A DNA stretch of 49,084 bases from Reticulitermes lucifugus (taxonomy: Eukaryota; Arthropoda; Insecta; Blattodea; Rhinotermitidae). The translations under genes and the position numbers were made by a program. Below are positions 31,875 through 43,599 of this stretch, in pieces. The notes beneath the pieces are model-generated. The model did not search any database and was not told where the DNA came from. It saw only the letters and a program-made list of their open reading frames with translations. Numbering within the stretch: the first letter of the stretch is position 1; each line of letters opens with the position of its first letter. The DNA lies in assembly GCA_026260175.1 (NCBI GenBank), contig JAKCWW010002489.1, forward strand, positions 702-49,785. Reading direction: 5' to 3'.

Positions 31875-32440
31875 CATTTTGTGCATTAAGCACTAAACTA
31901 TTTTGATGCCTAGCGATGACGCAATCGCCACATAAACAGGACGGAAAGAAACGGAAAGGCAGAAGAGTTTTTCCTTTATATGAAACACACATTCTTAAAA
32001 TAATTGCTTTCTTCGCGTCAAGTCTATTAATTCCATTTCCAAAGCAGCAGTAACCATAATGTACAAAACAGGCAGTGTAAGCATACCGAAACACTGAGGC
32101 GAGTTCAGGAAATCACTGCTACCGTGAAAAAGCAATAAGTATTAAATATTATGAGTGTGTGTCTGTAGCCTTAATTATCCGACATGCAAAGCGCATGCGT
32201 CGTACTGTATTGTCATATGTGGCCTGTCTCGATCTATCACATTTTACCACATTATCTCATAAACGGCACGATTTTCGGGAAAAAGTTATTGAACATAAAA
32301 TGTGTGTTTTGATTTTCTCTACAAATTTCGTGTGAAATATTTCTCATTCTAAGTAGAACTGAGCGATATATTACCATAAATGCACATACGTCTTCATGTA
32401 TAGTACCCGCTATTCTTGTCAGATTTTAATCAAACTTGAA
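31875..32440. other. No gene recognised
   Basis: AT-rich sequence without features. Confidence 0.45.
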
Positions 32441-32454
32441 TTTTGTCGAGTTTT

Positions 32455-32600
32455 TCGAAAAATACTCAAATATCAAATTTCATGAAAATCTGTCCAGTGA
32501 GAGCCGCTATTCCATGTGGACATGACGACATGACGAAGCTAACAGTCGCTTTCAGCAATTTTGCGAACGCGCATAAAAACGAATGACAGACCTGCGAGTC
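32455..32600. repeat. Dispersed repeat G, copy 2
   Basis: AAATTTCATGAAAATCTGTC, CAGTGAGAGCCG, ACATGACGACATGACGAAGC and CAATTTTGCGAACGCGC correspond in order to 14743-14890. The type of element is unknown. Confidence 0.6.
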
Positions 32601-32619
32601 TTAACAGATTGTATAAACC

Positions 32620-33455
32620 TATAAAATTTGAAGTCCAAGTCTGTAAAAGCAGCACGCCTTTCACCGGAATTCTTCTCCTTCGTAATGTTTCATACTACAC
32701 GTTAAACCACGCGTAGACTAACCTTTTTTGTTCATCATGTTAAGGCAAGGGCCCTTTGTTTCATTGAAATACTATGTTGTTAATGTTCATCTATTAATCA
32801 TCGTTGTTTCTACAATAATCTAGAAATCGTTTGTAATTATTTTTTGTCACGATAACAATTACTAATTCATGAACTAAGTGACGTGCCAGTCACGTGACTA
32901 CCTGTCGATATGAGTGACGCCAGGCGATATTTCCTTCTGTCACTCTAATTACATTTTCTGTTGTCGCTGTCGTAATCAACATTCACTGTTATATTATCTA
33001 ATTTCGGCCTAATATCTTTGTCATTATTCCATGATTTCAAGCCTCAGACTGTGGAATCTTTCTTGAGATGTGTACTGCCCATAATGTGGCTGTGTCCTGT
33101 AACAGTGTACGAAAATCCATCCCAGTACAAAACGCAGATTCTTGCTTAGGCTACTGCACTCATGTCCATTGGTTGGACTAAGCGGTAAGTATAACTCTGC
33201 TGACAAGCTACATATCTGTTGTTCTGTATTTTTGATATCAAGATGTGTGTTACGTAACCGCCACAATCCATCTGTGTGTATTAGTTGGCACCAAATGAAT
33301 TTTGTGTGTTTCCGTGTCTCAATGAGACACGTGCGTAACCAGTTTTAATGCGTTTAGAAGTTCTGTAGAGAATTCAGGATGGAAGTCTTTACCAAATGTA
33401 TTAATTTTTCACTCCCAATTAACAATCGGTTCATTAATAGAGACAAAGGATGTAG
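32620..33455. other. No gene recognised
   Basis: No recognisable coding or repeat signature. Confidence 0.45.
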
Positions 33456-33460
33456 GTAAT

Positions 33461-33640
33461 GTGACGCCGTGTAGTCTGGAAGAAGTTTTCCAACATTTCG
33501 GAGAAACCCGCTTCCTCCATTTTCTACCTTGAAGATGGAGACAGTATGATCTTCCGAACGCAGATAAACCGCACCACATTACACGGCGTCACACACCAGT
33601 GAACAGTATCCTGCATAGTCATCGTCAAGAGAACCTCAAA
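33461..33640. repeat. Palindromic-family copy, both arms
   Basis: GTGACGCCGTGTAGTCTGG (left) and the complement of TACACGGCGTCACAC (right, about 33582-33597) delimit the hairpin. Inside are AACATTTCGGAGAAACCCG and CTTGAAGATGGAGACAG with ATCTTCCGAAC. The downstream flank continues CGTCAAGAGAACCTCAAATC, a sequence I recall next to this family in insect genomes. Confidence 0.8.
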
Positions 33641-33649
33641 TCTCTCATG

Positions 33650-34320
33650 TTACTTGCTGGTTTTCCACGGTGATATGTAGTAAATATTCGTGATGTCGAA
33701 GGTACAGTCCTCTCTGGAGTGTGTACTCGAGTGCTAATTGCTGATGGATTTGCCTGTCCACATCGTCACTTCTGCTTGTGTACTCAGTGATAGCTAAGCC
33801 CAGTGACGAGCACCCACCTACAACACAGTCTGTTACTTAAGGGTAATGTGTAGGCCTACATCTTCGGCACTTCTCCGGTTGTTCTTCAAGACGTTACAAC
33901 TATAATTATAATAACTATTATTATTATTAGTAGTAGTAGTAGTAGTACTTGTAGCAGTAGTAGTCTATTTCTAGATATAAGCGATGTAATCTAAGGCCCA
34001 CACTTGATAGGAAAGAAACTGCACGCATAAGACCTACTCTGTCCCTCTCACATCTATCCGCTACAGTAACTCCCCTCGGGGCTGGTAATCGCAACTCCTT
34101 CACGACGGGAAGTTCCTTTGTTTTCCGTTGTTGCGCCTTGTTTGGTGAATTAGCCTACGAACTTGAGGCATCAACAAAAATTAGTAATCTTGCACCTCTT
34201 CTCCGAGAGAAACAATTAAGCTGTCTTTTATGGGTCAATTAATGCAGACGATGTAGTGGGAATAGTGAGACTAATGCTAAAAGGGTTTACACTGTGAACC
34301 TCTTACAATAGCCCTGCGCT
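33650..34320. other. No gene; (TTA)n/(GTA)n at 33911-33963
   Basis: A trinucleotide run of ATT then AGT units. No other feature recognised. Confidence 0.5.
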
Positions 34321-34372
34321 CTATTTCAACGCTCTGAAACTTTGCAGAGCCTTAAAATTATAGTACACGCAC

Positions 34373-34566
34373 ATATGCTCTAGTCTTACACTGCATGTTA
34401 TTGTAGCAATATGCTCTAGTCTTACACGGCATGTTAGTGTACCAATATGTTCTGGTCTTACACAGCATGTTAGTGTACCAATATGCTCTGGTTTTACACG
34501 GCATGTTAGTGCAGCAGTCATACTCTTAGTCTTAACACGGCACGTTGTAGCAATAATGCTCTAGTC
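34373..34566. repeat. 36-bp minisatellite
   Basis: Units start at 34373, 34409, 34445 and 34481 (ATATGCTCTAGTCTTACACG then GCATGTTAGTGTACCA), followed by two degenerate units. Because 36 is a multiple of three, the minus strand stays open and encodes a 12-residue repeat of the form TLTCRVRPEHIG. The array is broken at 34566 by a MITE and resumes briefly at 34950-34957. Confidence 0.95.
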
Positions 34567-34949
34567 CAGTGTTTCGCAAACGTCTGACGTAAATAGAGTG
34601 TGTCCGGATGAGAGGTATCCAAAATTAGTATTTATATCTCAGAACTGATTTTAAATGCGAGAATACGTACCTGTAGCATACGAAGCAATGCATTTCATGA
34701 TTTTACCTTACTTAAACTGATTGTCGCTCGCTTCGTGGGTACAGGGGGATTCTTAATAAGCTACACCAACGACCATATAAAATACATGCACAGCCAATAA
34801 AGAAATTCTGCCACTATTTTTATCAAAATATAACCCCTTTAATTAAAAATAAGTAAACTTCAAAGTAGCCATTACAGAAATGTATACACGGATCCTCTGG
34901 GAACCGGTCGCAGATTCGTTGGGATCCGAGGAGCACTTTGGAACCAATG
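34567..34949. mobile_element. hAT-type MITE with perfect 8-bp target duplication
   Basis: 383 bp, left end CAGTGTTTCGCAAACG, right end (complement) CATTGGTTCCAAAGTG, an imperfect inverted repeat with the hAT-like CA...TG ends. The octamer CTCTAGTC is present exactly on both sides (34559-34566 and 34950-34957), the target-site length that defines the hAT superfamily. The duplicated octamer is part of the surrounding minisatellite unit. There is no transposase, so it must have been mobilised in trans. Confidence 0.88.
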
Positions 34950-34974
34950 CTCTAGTCTTTAATTGTGTAGACAA

Positions 34975-36120
34975 TGTTTTTAAATAACGCCCTGAGATTT
35001 TTCATGGTTCCCCATCTTTTCATGTTTAATGCTGGGTTGGATGCCAACTCCAAGAAGGCCACCTCCAAGGAGGCAACAATCAACTAGGAAATCTATAAAC
35101 TTATCTCCTTAGTTTATGGGTCCTCCTCTGATTTCACTCCAAGCACTGAACCTCCCTATTTCAAAATTCATGGCTAATAACTCAAGAACCAAATTTATGT
35201 AGGCCTTTTTAACAATGAAGACTTATAGGAGTCATAATCCACCCTACACTAAGTATTCTAAACCTCTACTAAAGAAACCCATTGGACTTACTGTATGGAG
35301 GACCAAATCATCGCAATGTTTATACAAAGCAATAAAACGTGGGCAACCGTCATTAATCGAGGGAGATTCGAAACGCGATACAGAAGTTCGAGAGGTCCAG
35401 TACCCTGCGAGCCATCCACAGCGAAGCTAGCGCACTCGTACAATACATATACAATGTTAATCGACGCCACAGAACTCGAAACTTTATTATCACAAAAAAA
35501 ATTGCATTCACCAAACATTATCCTAATCATCCCAGTCTACATTATTACAACAGAGTTCCATATGATTCATCTGAATACCTACTGGTATTATCCCACCGAA
35601 GTCTTCGTCTTCTCCCACAGTATTTTGTTCCTCGCGACTGTTTAGTCGCCAAGACTTAAAATACTCTCAGTAATGGCAAGAGATCTCCTTTATGTAATTT
35701 CTGCCGTAGGACCAAACAGTTCTTTCAGTAATCTCTGCTCTATCAGAGCAATAAGTTAAGATTAGCATTTTACAAAACGAAACTCGTGGAATTATCTATA
35801 ACTAAAAACTGCCTTAACACAGGCCCATTTACTTAGAAAAGAACAGTTAATTTTAAGGCCCTCTTGCAAATTTCTAATTTACATGGTATTTACCCTTTTC
35901 TTAACCATAAAATCATCAGTCCACTCTACCTTTCCAAATCATCATTGCCGCCGCTGTGTGTGAAGAACAAAGCCAGCGCCCACAGGATTCATGAAGTGCG
36001 AGTACACACAAGTTTTTCAAACACAGAACACACAAAGCTCACTCGCTGTACACGGAATGTGGATACTAATAACAGACGTCAATCGCTGCTGTACAGCGCT
36101 CACTTCTGTTCAGCGAAATA
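34975..36120. other. No gene recognised
   Basis: A 116-codon plus-strand frame (35295-35645) shows no motif and no splice context. No repeat seen. Confidence 0.4.
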
Positions 36121-36123
36121 TTT

Positions 36124-36360
36124 CACTGATGTCACCAAACGCTAATATCCTGCTTCTTTTCCAGCTGTCGACGTATTCCTGCAAGATGTGTCCAGTGCTC
36201 ACCGCTCTGACTCAAAATATTCCGACCTTTACCGTTCCGCCAAGTTCTGACTTCACGTCCCACACTTGGAAATCGCACCACTGACGTCACCTAACACTTA
36301 TCCTGCGTCTTTTCCAGCTGTCTAGGTTATTCCCCCTCTGAGTCTTCCTGCAAGATGCGC
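36124..36360. repeat. Diverged direct duplication
   Basis: 36124-36190 and 36279-36360 share CACTGAYGTCACC, ATCCTGC, CTTTTCCAGCTGTC, TATTCC and CCTGCAAGATG in order, offset about 155 bases. The second unit has a small insertion. The spacer has no counterpart. Confidence 0.8.
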
Positions 36361-36369
36361 TGTAATATC

Positions 36370-36830
36370 GAGGGGAGAAAAGTATCCCTGCGACCCTATA
36401 CTGCAATAACGACAGAAGAAATATATCCCTCATGCACTTCTTTTTAACGAAGAATAGACTTCCAACGATATACTCTGACACTGAATTCATGAACACCTAG
36501 TTACTTGTTATTAACATATACCAGTTGTTGGAATGTCGTATAAAAACAATACATTTTAAAATTAAACATGTAATATCTTCGACGGGGTTTGAAACTCAGA
36601 TCCAAGGACACAGTGTCCCCAAATTCCTTATCAAAGAGTTCCGATTGCCTAGACAAGCAATATGTAGATCTTAATCACACAATAGCAACTGCCATCAGAC
36701 ACGGACTTGCCCATTCGATGAACAAAATTCACATTTGTACAGACACTGCCTACATTCTTAAAGACACGTACCAGAAGATACTTAGTCCAAACTAAACGCA
36801 ACTCAGTTTGCCAGTGAAAACCACTGCTGT
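36370..36830. other. No gene recognised
   Basis: A 68-codon frame at 36589-36795 includes NKIHICTDTAYILKD, which faintly resembles an RNase H motif (TDS.Y); too little is present to call it. Confidence 0.35.
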
Positions 36831-36834
36831 CAAT

Positions 36835-37160
36835 AAAAACAAGAGCAACAGCTTGCATGCACTGGCCGCTTGGCGCACGGAGCAGTTCGGCTGAGAGCTG
36901 GCTTAATGCGGACGCACAGGCTAGGCACACCGTACACTGAACAATCCGGAACGGCTGGCGGTAGGAAGGAACATGTGTTGTGGGCAGTCGGACTGAACCA
37001 TAAGTCTTCTGAATCAGAAGGAAAACTTTCACTATTATGTTGAAGACGGCACTTCCGTGCCTGGAACGCTACGACCGGGCCGAACCCTCTTGGGTGACGG
37101 CGTATGATGAAGTCGAACCGGACACGAGATAACGGAGTTGCGTAAAGCACCCCTGAGTTG
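36835..37160 (-). other. GC-rich block, possible non-coding exon or promoter
   Basis: Two overlapping minus-strand open frames of 127 and 106 codons cover a CpG-rich block that contrasts with its AT-rich neighbours. On the minus strand TCTTGTTTTTATTGACAG (about 36845-36828) is a good-looking splice acceptor, but no matching donor or recognisable protein is apparent. It could be an untranslated first exon of a minus-strand gene or part of an unknown repeat. Confidence 0.25.
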
Positions 37161-37518
37161 AAGATCTGTGTCTCAGAAATGGCAAAATTCCGATCTATAA
37201 ATGTGGCTCCTTAGCGACACTTGCGGGTCGCGAACCACTTAATTTTAAATACTGTCATGTGATCACTGGATCTGAAATGAACGCTATAAGAACCGTGCAA
37301 AAATTTAATATTACTGAACTGTAGCACATAGCCGGTTATTGCGGATGATAACCAATACTTTTAAGACTGGCGTTCGTATACATTGTATATGATACCTCAG
37401 TTCGTAAATCACAGAGAACACGCTCCGTGTCCATTATAAGAACCAATAAGTGATCGCGGTTTAGGGAAGCAATCGCTGCTTGCTGTGAGCATCTTACGAA
37501 ACAAACGTCAACATGTGA

Positions 37519-37768
37519 GGATTCAAGTCTTCTGCGATGTGACGCTGCGTCGGTGGGTAAGTGGTTTCCGACGTTTCTAAGGATTGTGGCGTCTTTATCT
37601 TCAAGGGTTAAGCAGTCAGAAAAGACTTGTTAACCCTTGACGCAAAGAAAACCGCTTTACCCTTGACGCAAAGAAGACTGCTTAATCCCCAAAGATGAAG
37701 GTGCCACGATCCTTCGAAACGTCGAGAACCACTCATCCAACGACGTGGCATTACGTCGAAGAATTTAA
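37519..37768. repeat. Palindromic-family copy with tandem repeats in the loop
   Basis: The left arm, TCAAGTCTTCTGCGATGTGA, runs through TTCCGACGTTTCTAAGGATT to TTATCTTCAAGGG. The right arm, CAAAGATGAAGGTGCC through GATCCTTCGAAACGTCGAG to ACGTCGAAGAATTTAA, is its complement. The loop has two 26-base tandem units (37630-37655 and 37656-37681) sharing ACCCTTGACGCAAAGAA. Confidence 0.85.
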
Positions 37769-37774
37769 CTACGC

Positions 37775-40740
37775 CGCTGTGATAACCTCAAATGTCGCAC
37801 AATGTTAGGTAAAATTCAGTTTCTTAATATTACAGCAAGTGATATAGTGACCACTGGGTTTTAACTGGCGAAGAGCAGAAGCTGGTTCCTGATATGAACG
37901 TCTACTTAAACAAGAACCTGACACTGGGATGTATCTGAATGTTTCTATATTAACTACAGATATTTTATACAGCAGCAGCAGCATGACTACGAATGGTGCG
38001 GAGGAAGCGACTGTGGCCGACACAACTCACAAGTGTCCTGTCAGAACGTAAGAACACTAGCAATTTCAAAAATTATACTGCCCACGGTGCTGCAGTGTTC
38101 TGAACTCAGGACGGCATGTCGTAACAAGGCAGGGTGAATGCTGAATACAGACGTTAATACTTGCACCAGGCTGATGACGACTCTCAAATAACTCTCAGTG
38201 ACAGTCTCCTAACTGAATTCATCACATCCAAACTTACACTTCTCCTATTTCAGCTACCGGGCACAGCAACATATGTTTATACATCCAGCTCACTTCATCT
38301 TTTACAGGGTGGATCTTTGAACAGCTGCAGCGGCAATGTTGGTAACAATTATTACGAAAGGAAGAAAGAAACAGAGCCTTACAGTGAAGTGTATAATTCA
38401 TGTACCTCTTGTGAAAAAAGTGTGAACCATTTTTTAACAATTTTCATTAAAGTGTTGTTTGATAACGATGTTAATGCCAATCATTTTAAATGCATCAATC
38501 AATAAAACAATATGGCGGCCACATAACTGTCTGGCTATTCTAAAATCGGGAAAATGTGTACGCCCTTAACGTATATTGAGAATTCGTTATCCGATCGCAG
38601 ACGAAGGCCAACAAGGCCACAGAAGTGCAGTGCAAGCATAACCACTGCGCACAGGGTTATGTAATCCTGCAAGTATGTAGGCCTATCTTCGGTTGTCATT
38701 AGTATATCTAGAACAACAACAACAACGTAAGTTACGTTTATATGTCAACTTCAGTAACAGAATAACAGCCGTAGCCACGCCCATCAAATTGGATAAGGCT
38801 ATTTGAGAACAGTACTTAAAAAAGCAAAAGTTTAAGTAAATAAATAAATAAATAAACTGCGAAAAATATAAACAATGAGAATCTGAAGATGTACTGACAA
38901 TTTTCATGGCGATAATTGATTAAGGTTTGCATCAATATGTGACACAGAGCACCGAGAAGTCATAACTGTATCTATACCTCATTTCACGTTACGAGCTACG
39001 ATAGGACGCTGTGTAAAGGACAGGCTACGTATGGGTCGCATGGCCGGTGTTTCGTTCCTACAAGGAGCTGGATTTTTCTCTTCGCAGTCGCTTCCAGACC
39101 AACTCTTTCCAGTTCATATGCAATAGGTATCGGTATTCTTTCCCCCCAAACCAAACGGCCGTAGCGTGATCCTGACCACTAATCACTAACCAGTGAATAT
39201 CTCTTATATGCGTAACCGACGCGGTGCTTAAGCATCGAAACATATATTTAGCGTTAACTTAATCAGCACCCAACCTCCTGAGGTTCGGATCACCCGACTT
39301 TCTTCTCACACATCTGATCATAACGCACAGACGTCAGTGCAAATAAAAGTTCATATCAAAATGCGTAAAGTATATTCTTACATTTTGATGGCGTTATATT
39401 ACGAACAGTTATAACACGATACAGGAACGTCTTTGTCATAACAACAAACCAGGTAACTGAGTCACAGAGTAAATTTAAAATGTTTCGTTTTGAAATCGGT
39501 TTAATGAGAATCCACGTTCATGCAAGAGAAGATGAAACACAAGTTGACAAGCGCGTAGTAAATCCAGGATATCGTGGTTTATTTCAGGAAAAGGAAAATC
39601 CTTCTGCAGGGACATCCTGTTACCTCATTATTGCTTTTAACCGTTCCGCTCAAGAAAATATTATTGCAAAAACTACATGTACTTAATTTGCAATCACAGC
39701 AGTTCCGAAACATTGTCTGTTGGGACCATAATTGGACGAGACCGGGAAATTCCGTTCCTGGGGTACGAATTTTCAGGAATTTTTCAAGACTAAAAATAAT
39801 TTTAAAGATTGTTCTGGCCTTGTTTCGTTAATCTCCTGAGGAAACTCATGGCCCACATTTTAATCGCGACCTGAGATTCAGAAATACAATCCTACATACG
39901 CCCCAGACAATCCGTATTTAAAAAAATGATTCGTAAAAAATCTCCAAACCCTGAGGGCCAGGATCTTTATTACCAGACATGCTACCAGTTACAATTAATG
40001 CAATCTAAATTCACAGCAACTCACAAAACATGCCTACGTGCTAAGAACGGTTCAGTTTTCGTTTCGATAAACCACTAATAAATCAAATTACATTCAACGA
40101 GAATTTAAAAATGTTAAATTCCAAGAATGATTGTTCACTATCGGTTCAGAATCAAGAACTCAGACTCTAATATTACTTGTTTTTCAATATGGGTGTCAAA
40201 CGTAGCGTAATATGACTTCATACAAAAGCTGTGAATTTAACGTTTCTAAACCTGGGTAAGAAGTTTCAATTACAACCAATCAAACTTCATTTAACAAGCG
40301 AAATTAAACTTCGCCCACAAATAACTTTCACAGACCAGTTACATAATGCCACTATGAGAACAGAGATGTTAATCTCTCTTCCAACTGCTTCAAACACGTT
40401 TCCAAGCCTAGATTTACGTAACAAATAAAAACTTTCAGAACATGTAACCGTAAAACACTACTAGGCTCTTCTCTTTTAATTGTTTAACCTACAACTGCTA
40501 CTAATTATATGTGTGGATTGTTATCAACAAAGGAGCTATCCACTTACCTTTGTTTCGAAAAAAAGAAACTTATTTTCACGTTTGTGGATTCCCCACTTCT
40601 TACAAAGATGCGTCTGAATGCGAGAACAAAGGAGTTCCAAGCATGTGGCTTACAACTTTAGTAAACACTAAACTGTTACAAACATGGAACTCAAAATGAT
40701 CCCTATTTATGGAAAATATTTGAGGCTAATAAAGTCCTTA
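37775..40740. other. No gene recognised; (AAAT)n at 38838-38856
   Basis: Short tetranucleotide run plus AT-rich sequence with open frames of at most about 115 codons and no motifs. A T/A-rich TTATTG tract lies at 40755-40800 just beyond. Confidence 0.4.
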
Positions 40741-40816
40741 TTTGTGTCACTTTTAATATTATTGTTATTACTATCTTTATTATTGTTATTGCTATTATTT
40801 ATAGGTATACCATCAT

Positions 40817-40950
40817 GTCTCTGCGACGAACTGGTCCCTCGTCCAGAGGAGTCCTACCGAGTGTGGTGTGTCTAAAAAGTGTGATCGTGAAGCCTCGAAA
40901 AATGAGGCGGCCTACGCCCCCAAGGGGCTGTCGAGCCATAAAAAAATCAT
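40817..40950 (+). mobile_element. SINE D, 5'-truncated
   Basis: TCTCTGCGACGAACTGGTCC, CTCGTCCAGAGGAGTCCTAC and GAGTGTGGTGTGTCTAAAAA match the body of the SINE at 17825-18097. The continuation AATGAGGCGGCCTACGCCCC and CATAAAAAAAT may be its extended tail. The tRNA-like head is missing. Confidence 0.7.
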
Positions 40951-40959
40951 ATGTAAAAT

Positions 40960-42750
40960 GAAAGGCTGATTATGATGATAAACTTGCATTTGAAAGGACG
41001 CGGTCAATTACAGTCCAACTTCCCGTCATTCTTAAATAAAAATGTGTTATTTGAAAAGAAGATTCGTTGAAAGAAAAATTTGTAGTACGTGATTTAATAA
41101 ATGGAGCATAGCAAACTGCTGATCTCTTATTTAAAACATGTTTAACGAGATTCAAGAGGAAAACTAGTTGTTCCCTTTGCAGCAACGTTACCCTTCATTT
41201 CCTTTGTCAGCATTACAATACGTGATTCTATTCAGTTTCGATTCTGTGGTATGATGCAGCCCCCTCAAAAACAGAACTTGTATCTGCAATAAGAATACAT
41301 ACAGTACCAGTGGGGCATGAAGTGTGTCTCTGGCCTAGGGCCTACCTTCTGCCGATATGTTATAGGTTTGTTACACTGCTTTCGGTACTATTTATGTACA
41401 AATAGTCATGAACAAGAGTACACAAAGATGACAATGATGGAAAGCAACAAACATGGCCAAAATATCCACATTATCACACAGGGTCACAGCAAAAGACAGT
41501 AATTTCCACTTCGAATGTGTCCTACTTCACTCATACATCTCCAAGCAAGAATGTTAAAAACGCTTTGTTGATAAACCTGATTCTACACAACAGCAAATTT
41601 TAGAATTCAAATCACTAGAAATTCCTCTAGTACATTCCACTTATTAACATACACAAAAAGGGCTCTTTCAGTTACCCGATATCCTGATAATATTCTATAA
41701 TTCAGCTTCGCTGGTAAGTTAACTGAATAAACGCACTAGCTTTAACACGGACAGAAATGGCAGATTACTCAAAGCAAGGGACAAACAGCGATGATCGGAC
41801 TAGGCTATGATTGTCACAGCCTTTACAGTGGAAACTGGAAAGGTCTTAATATTCAGCATCCCAAACTTGTGTACCTCTTTCAACAATCATATTTGTCATT
41901 AAGAACTCAATTCTTCAGGGCACTTGTTTTCTAACTGGCAGGCGTGCCTCTTTGGCCAGTGATTAAGAAAAGAAGCAGTTGCGCTGTGTTTGTAATTAGT
42001 CGTTAACACGCCCATTTCAGTTACACTCAAACATGTTACTGTGTCCGTTAAACTGTTAATGCATTACTCGTCCTCAAGTCACAGTCGTTGAGTAAATCGT
42101 AGGGCCGTAACTTCGAGAATATTCTTCTTCAGCGTTTGGTGAAGACACTTATGACTAACGTTTATAATTCGTGGAGGGCGGGGATAGGGGGGGTTAAGCA
42201 ACGAAAGCTTGAACTGCCTTGTGAATTTAATTGTAAATCAAATAATTACGGATACTCGTGCCTACAGACATGCTTATCAGCGGTTTCTACGCTATGGTAG
42301 TGGTAACTTAAGATTTTAAAGCTCAGTGTTTAGTACATGTACCACGAGGTTTAACACTCAGTGCTTCTTTTATTTTCTTCAAACACTGCATTTATGTGAT
42401 CAGTACGATCCTCACTATAAACACAGATTATTTTCACAAACGCCATTAGCTGATCGATCTTAAATGGAGACAATCTGTTCTATGCGACGTACGAACTGAA
42501 TTTTTAAATATAAGGTAATCTGGAGTCATTTTAGTCTTCAAAACGTTAAACGCTTATTCCTCTTCTCCTTCGTTTGCAGCAGCCAACAGTCCTTACACAG
42601 CATCTGGGAGTTACACCCTCTGTCCTATTCCCGTTCAGAATTAGTTACGAAAGCAGAATATCCGTAGACAGTTGGTGGGGCTCTTTTTGAGGGAGCACAA
42701 GCCATCGCAAGACCTCCACGTACACGGGACAACACAATACAGAAACACGC
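40960..42750. other. No gene recognised
   Basis: AT-rich, with only short open frames. A G-rich stretch lies at 42174-42195. Confidence 0.4.
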
Positions 42751-42755
42751 TCACA

Positions 42756-42838
42756 CATATATTATGTGTCTGAGCGGGGTTAGAACCCATAATCCCACTA
42801 TATGTATGACTTAGACCGTGTGATCGGCGGTAGAGTCT
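42756..42838 (-). mobile_element. SINE D head, degenerate, minus strand
   Basis: On the minus strand CTACCGCCGATCACACGGTC then TAAG resembles the A-box side of SINE D, and GGGATTATGGGTTCTAACCC is a decayed B box. The body is not recognisable. Confidence 0.5.
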
Positions 42839-43104
42839 ATTGGAAGGTATAGTTCTTGTGTGAGGGTAGACCATCGAACGTTTGAAAACACCGCTTTATG
42901 GGTTCAGTCACCAATAAACTTAACAATTAAGCATGTCGCAACTATACATATGCCCATACTTATAAACTGTATAAATTTCCTACTATTCGGTGACATTATA
43001 GTAATAACAACTCAGTTACCCTTTAGATGTTTTCGTTTGGTATGCCTTGTTAGCTTTTACAATTCCAGAGTATGAAACATCTGACAGCAGGTACAGGTAC
43101 TTAC

Positions 43105-43320
43105 CATCATGCAGATAAGCAGACGCATTGCTGGCAGGTGTAGGAGTAACAGCACTGGGCGGATGGCCACCGCCACTGCTTGTACCAGTGTTGGCCACCT
43201 TCTGGTCTCCGCCTGTCAGAGGGTGGTAGCCACCCAGGAACTCGCTAAGATCTGGCACGCACACCGACTCGTAGAGGTTTGGTGGCACGTTTTCGAGGGC
43301 CGCTCTTTCCTTCTCCACGT
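43105..43320 (-). CDS. Internal coding exon of an unidentified gene
   Basis: On the minus strand the sequence reads acceptor CTGCTGTTTCAG / exon / donor GTAAGTACC. The 216-nt exon is open throughout and symmetrical (phase 1 at both ends), so it could be skipped without shifting frame. It encodes DVEKERAALENVPPNLYESV, CVPDLSEFLGGYHPLTGGDQ, KVANTGTSSGGGHPPSAVTP and TPASNASAYLHD. The first half looks ordered and acidic to mixed; the second half is a G/S/T/P-rich linker typical of transcription factors or signalling scaffolds. GC-rich codon choice contrasts with the AT-rich flanks, and the donor matches the GTAAGT consensus. There is no transposon similarity. I do not recognise the gene. Neighbouring exons lie outside the recognised features; the candidate first exon at 10328-10448 is on the same strand with the same donor phase. 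Confidence 0.8.
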
Positions 43321-43599
43321 CTGAAACAGCAGTCACATCACGTCTCACAGTAAATACTCCTACGTCCTATGCCACATTTCAGAGAAGGGCTTCAGAACAC
43401 GAGGATTCAGATTCAGTGGCTAGGCAACCCATGTGTAAACTGCTGTAGATAAATCACTAATAGGACAAGAATTTCTCACAATACATGGCTTGTCCCATAT
43501 CATTATGGATTTCACAGAAGTTCCATCGTCGCCCATCCCCCAGTAACTGCGCTAGAGCACATTCGCTGGCACGTACTGACATACGACAGAACTGCACAC

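Noticed and set aside
34321-34521. Repeat-containing protein (12-residue repeats)
   Set aside because: The peptide repeat follows from a 36-bp minisatellite period; no start, promoter or splice evidence.
36589-36795. RNase H domain (NKIHICTDTAYILKD)
   Set aside because: Only one motif of about 15 residues resembles RNase H; no neighbouring catalytic motifs, no LTR and no reverse transcriptase are seen.
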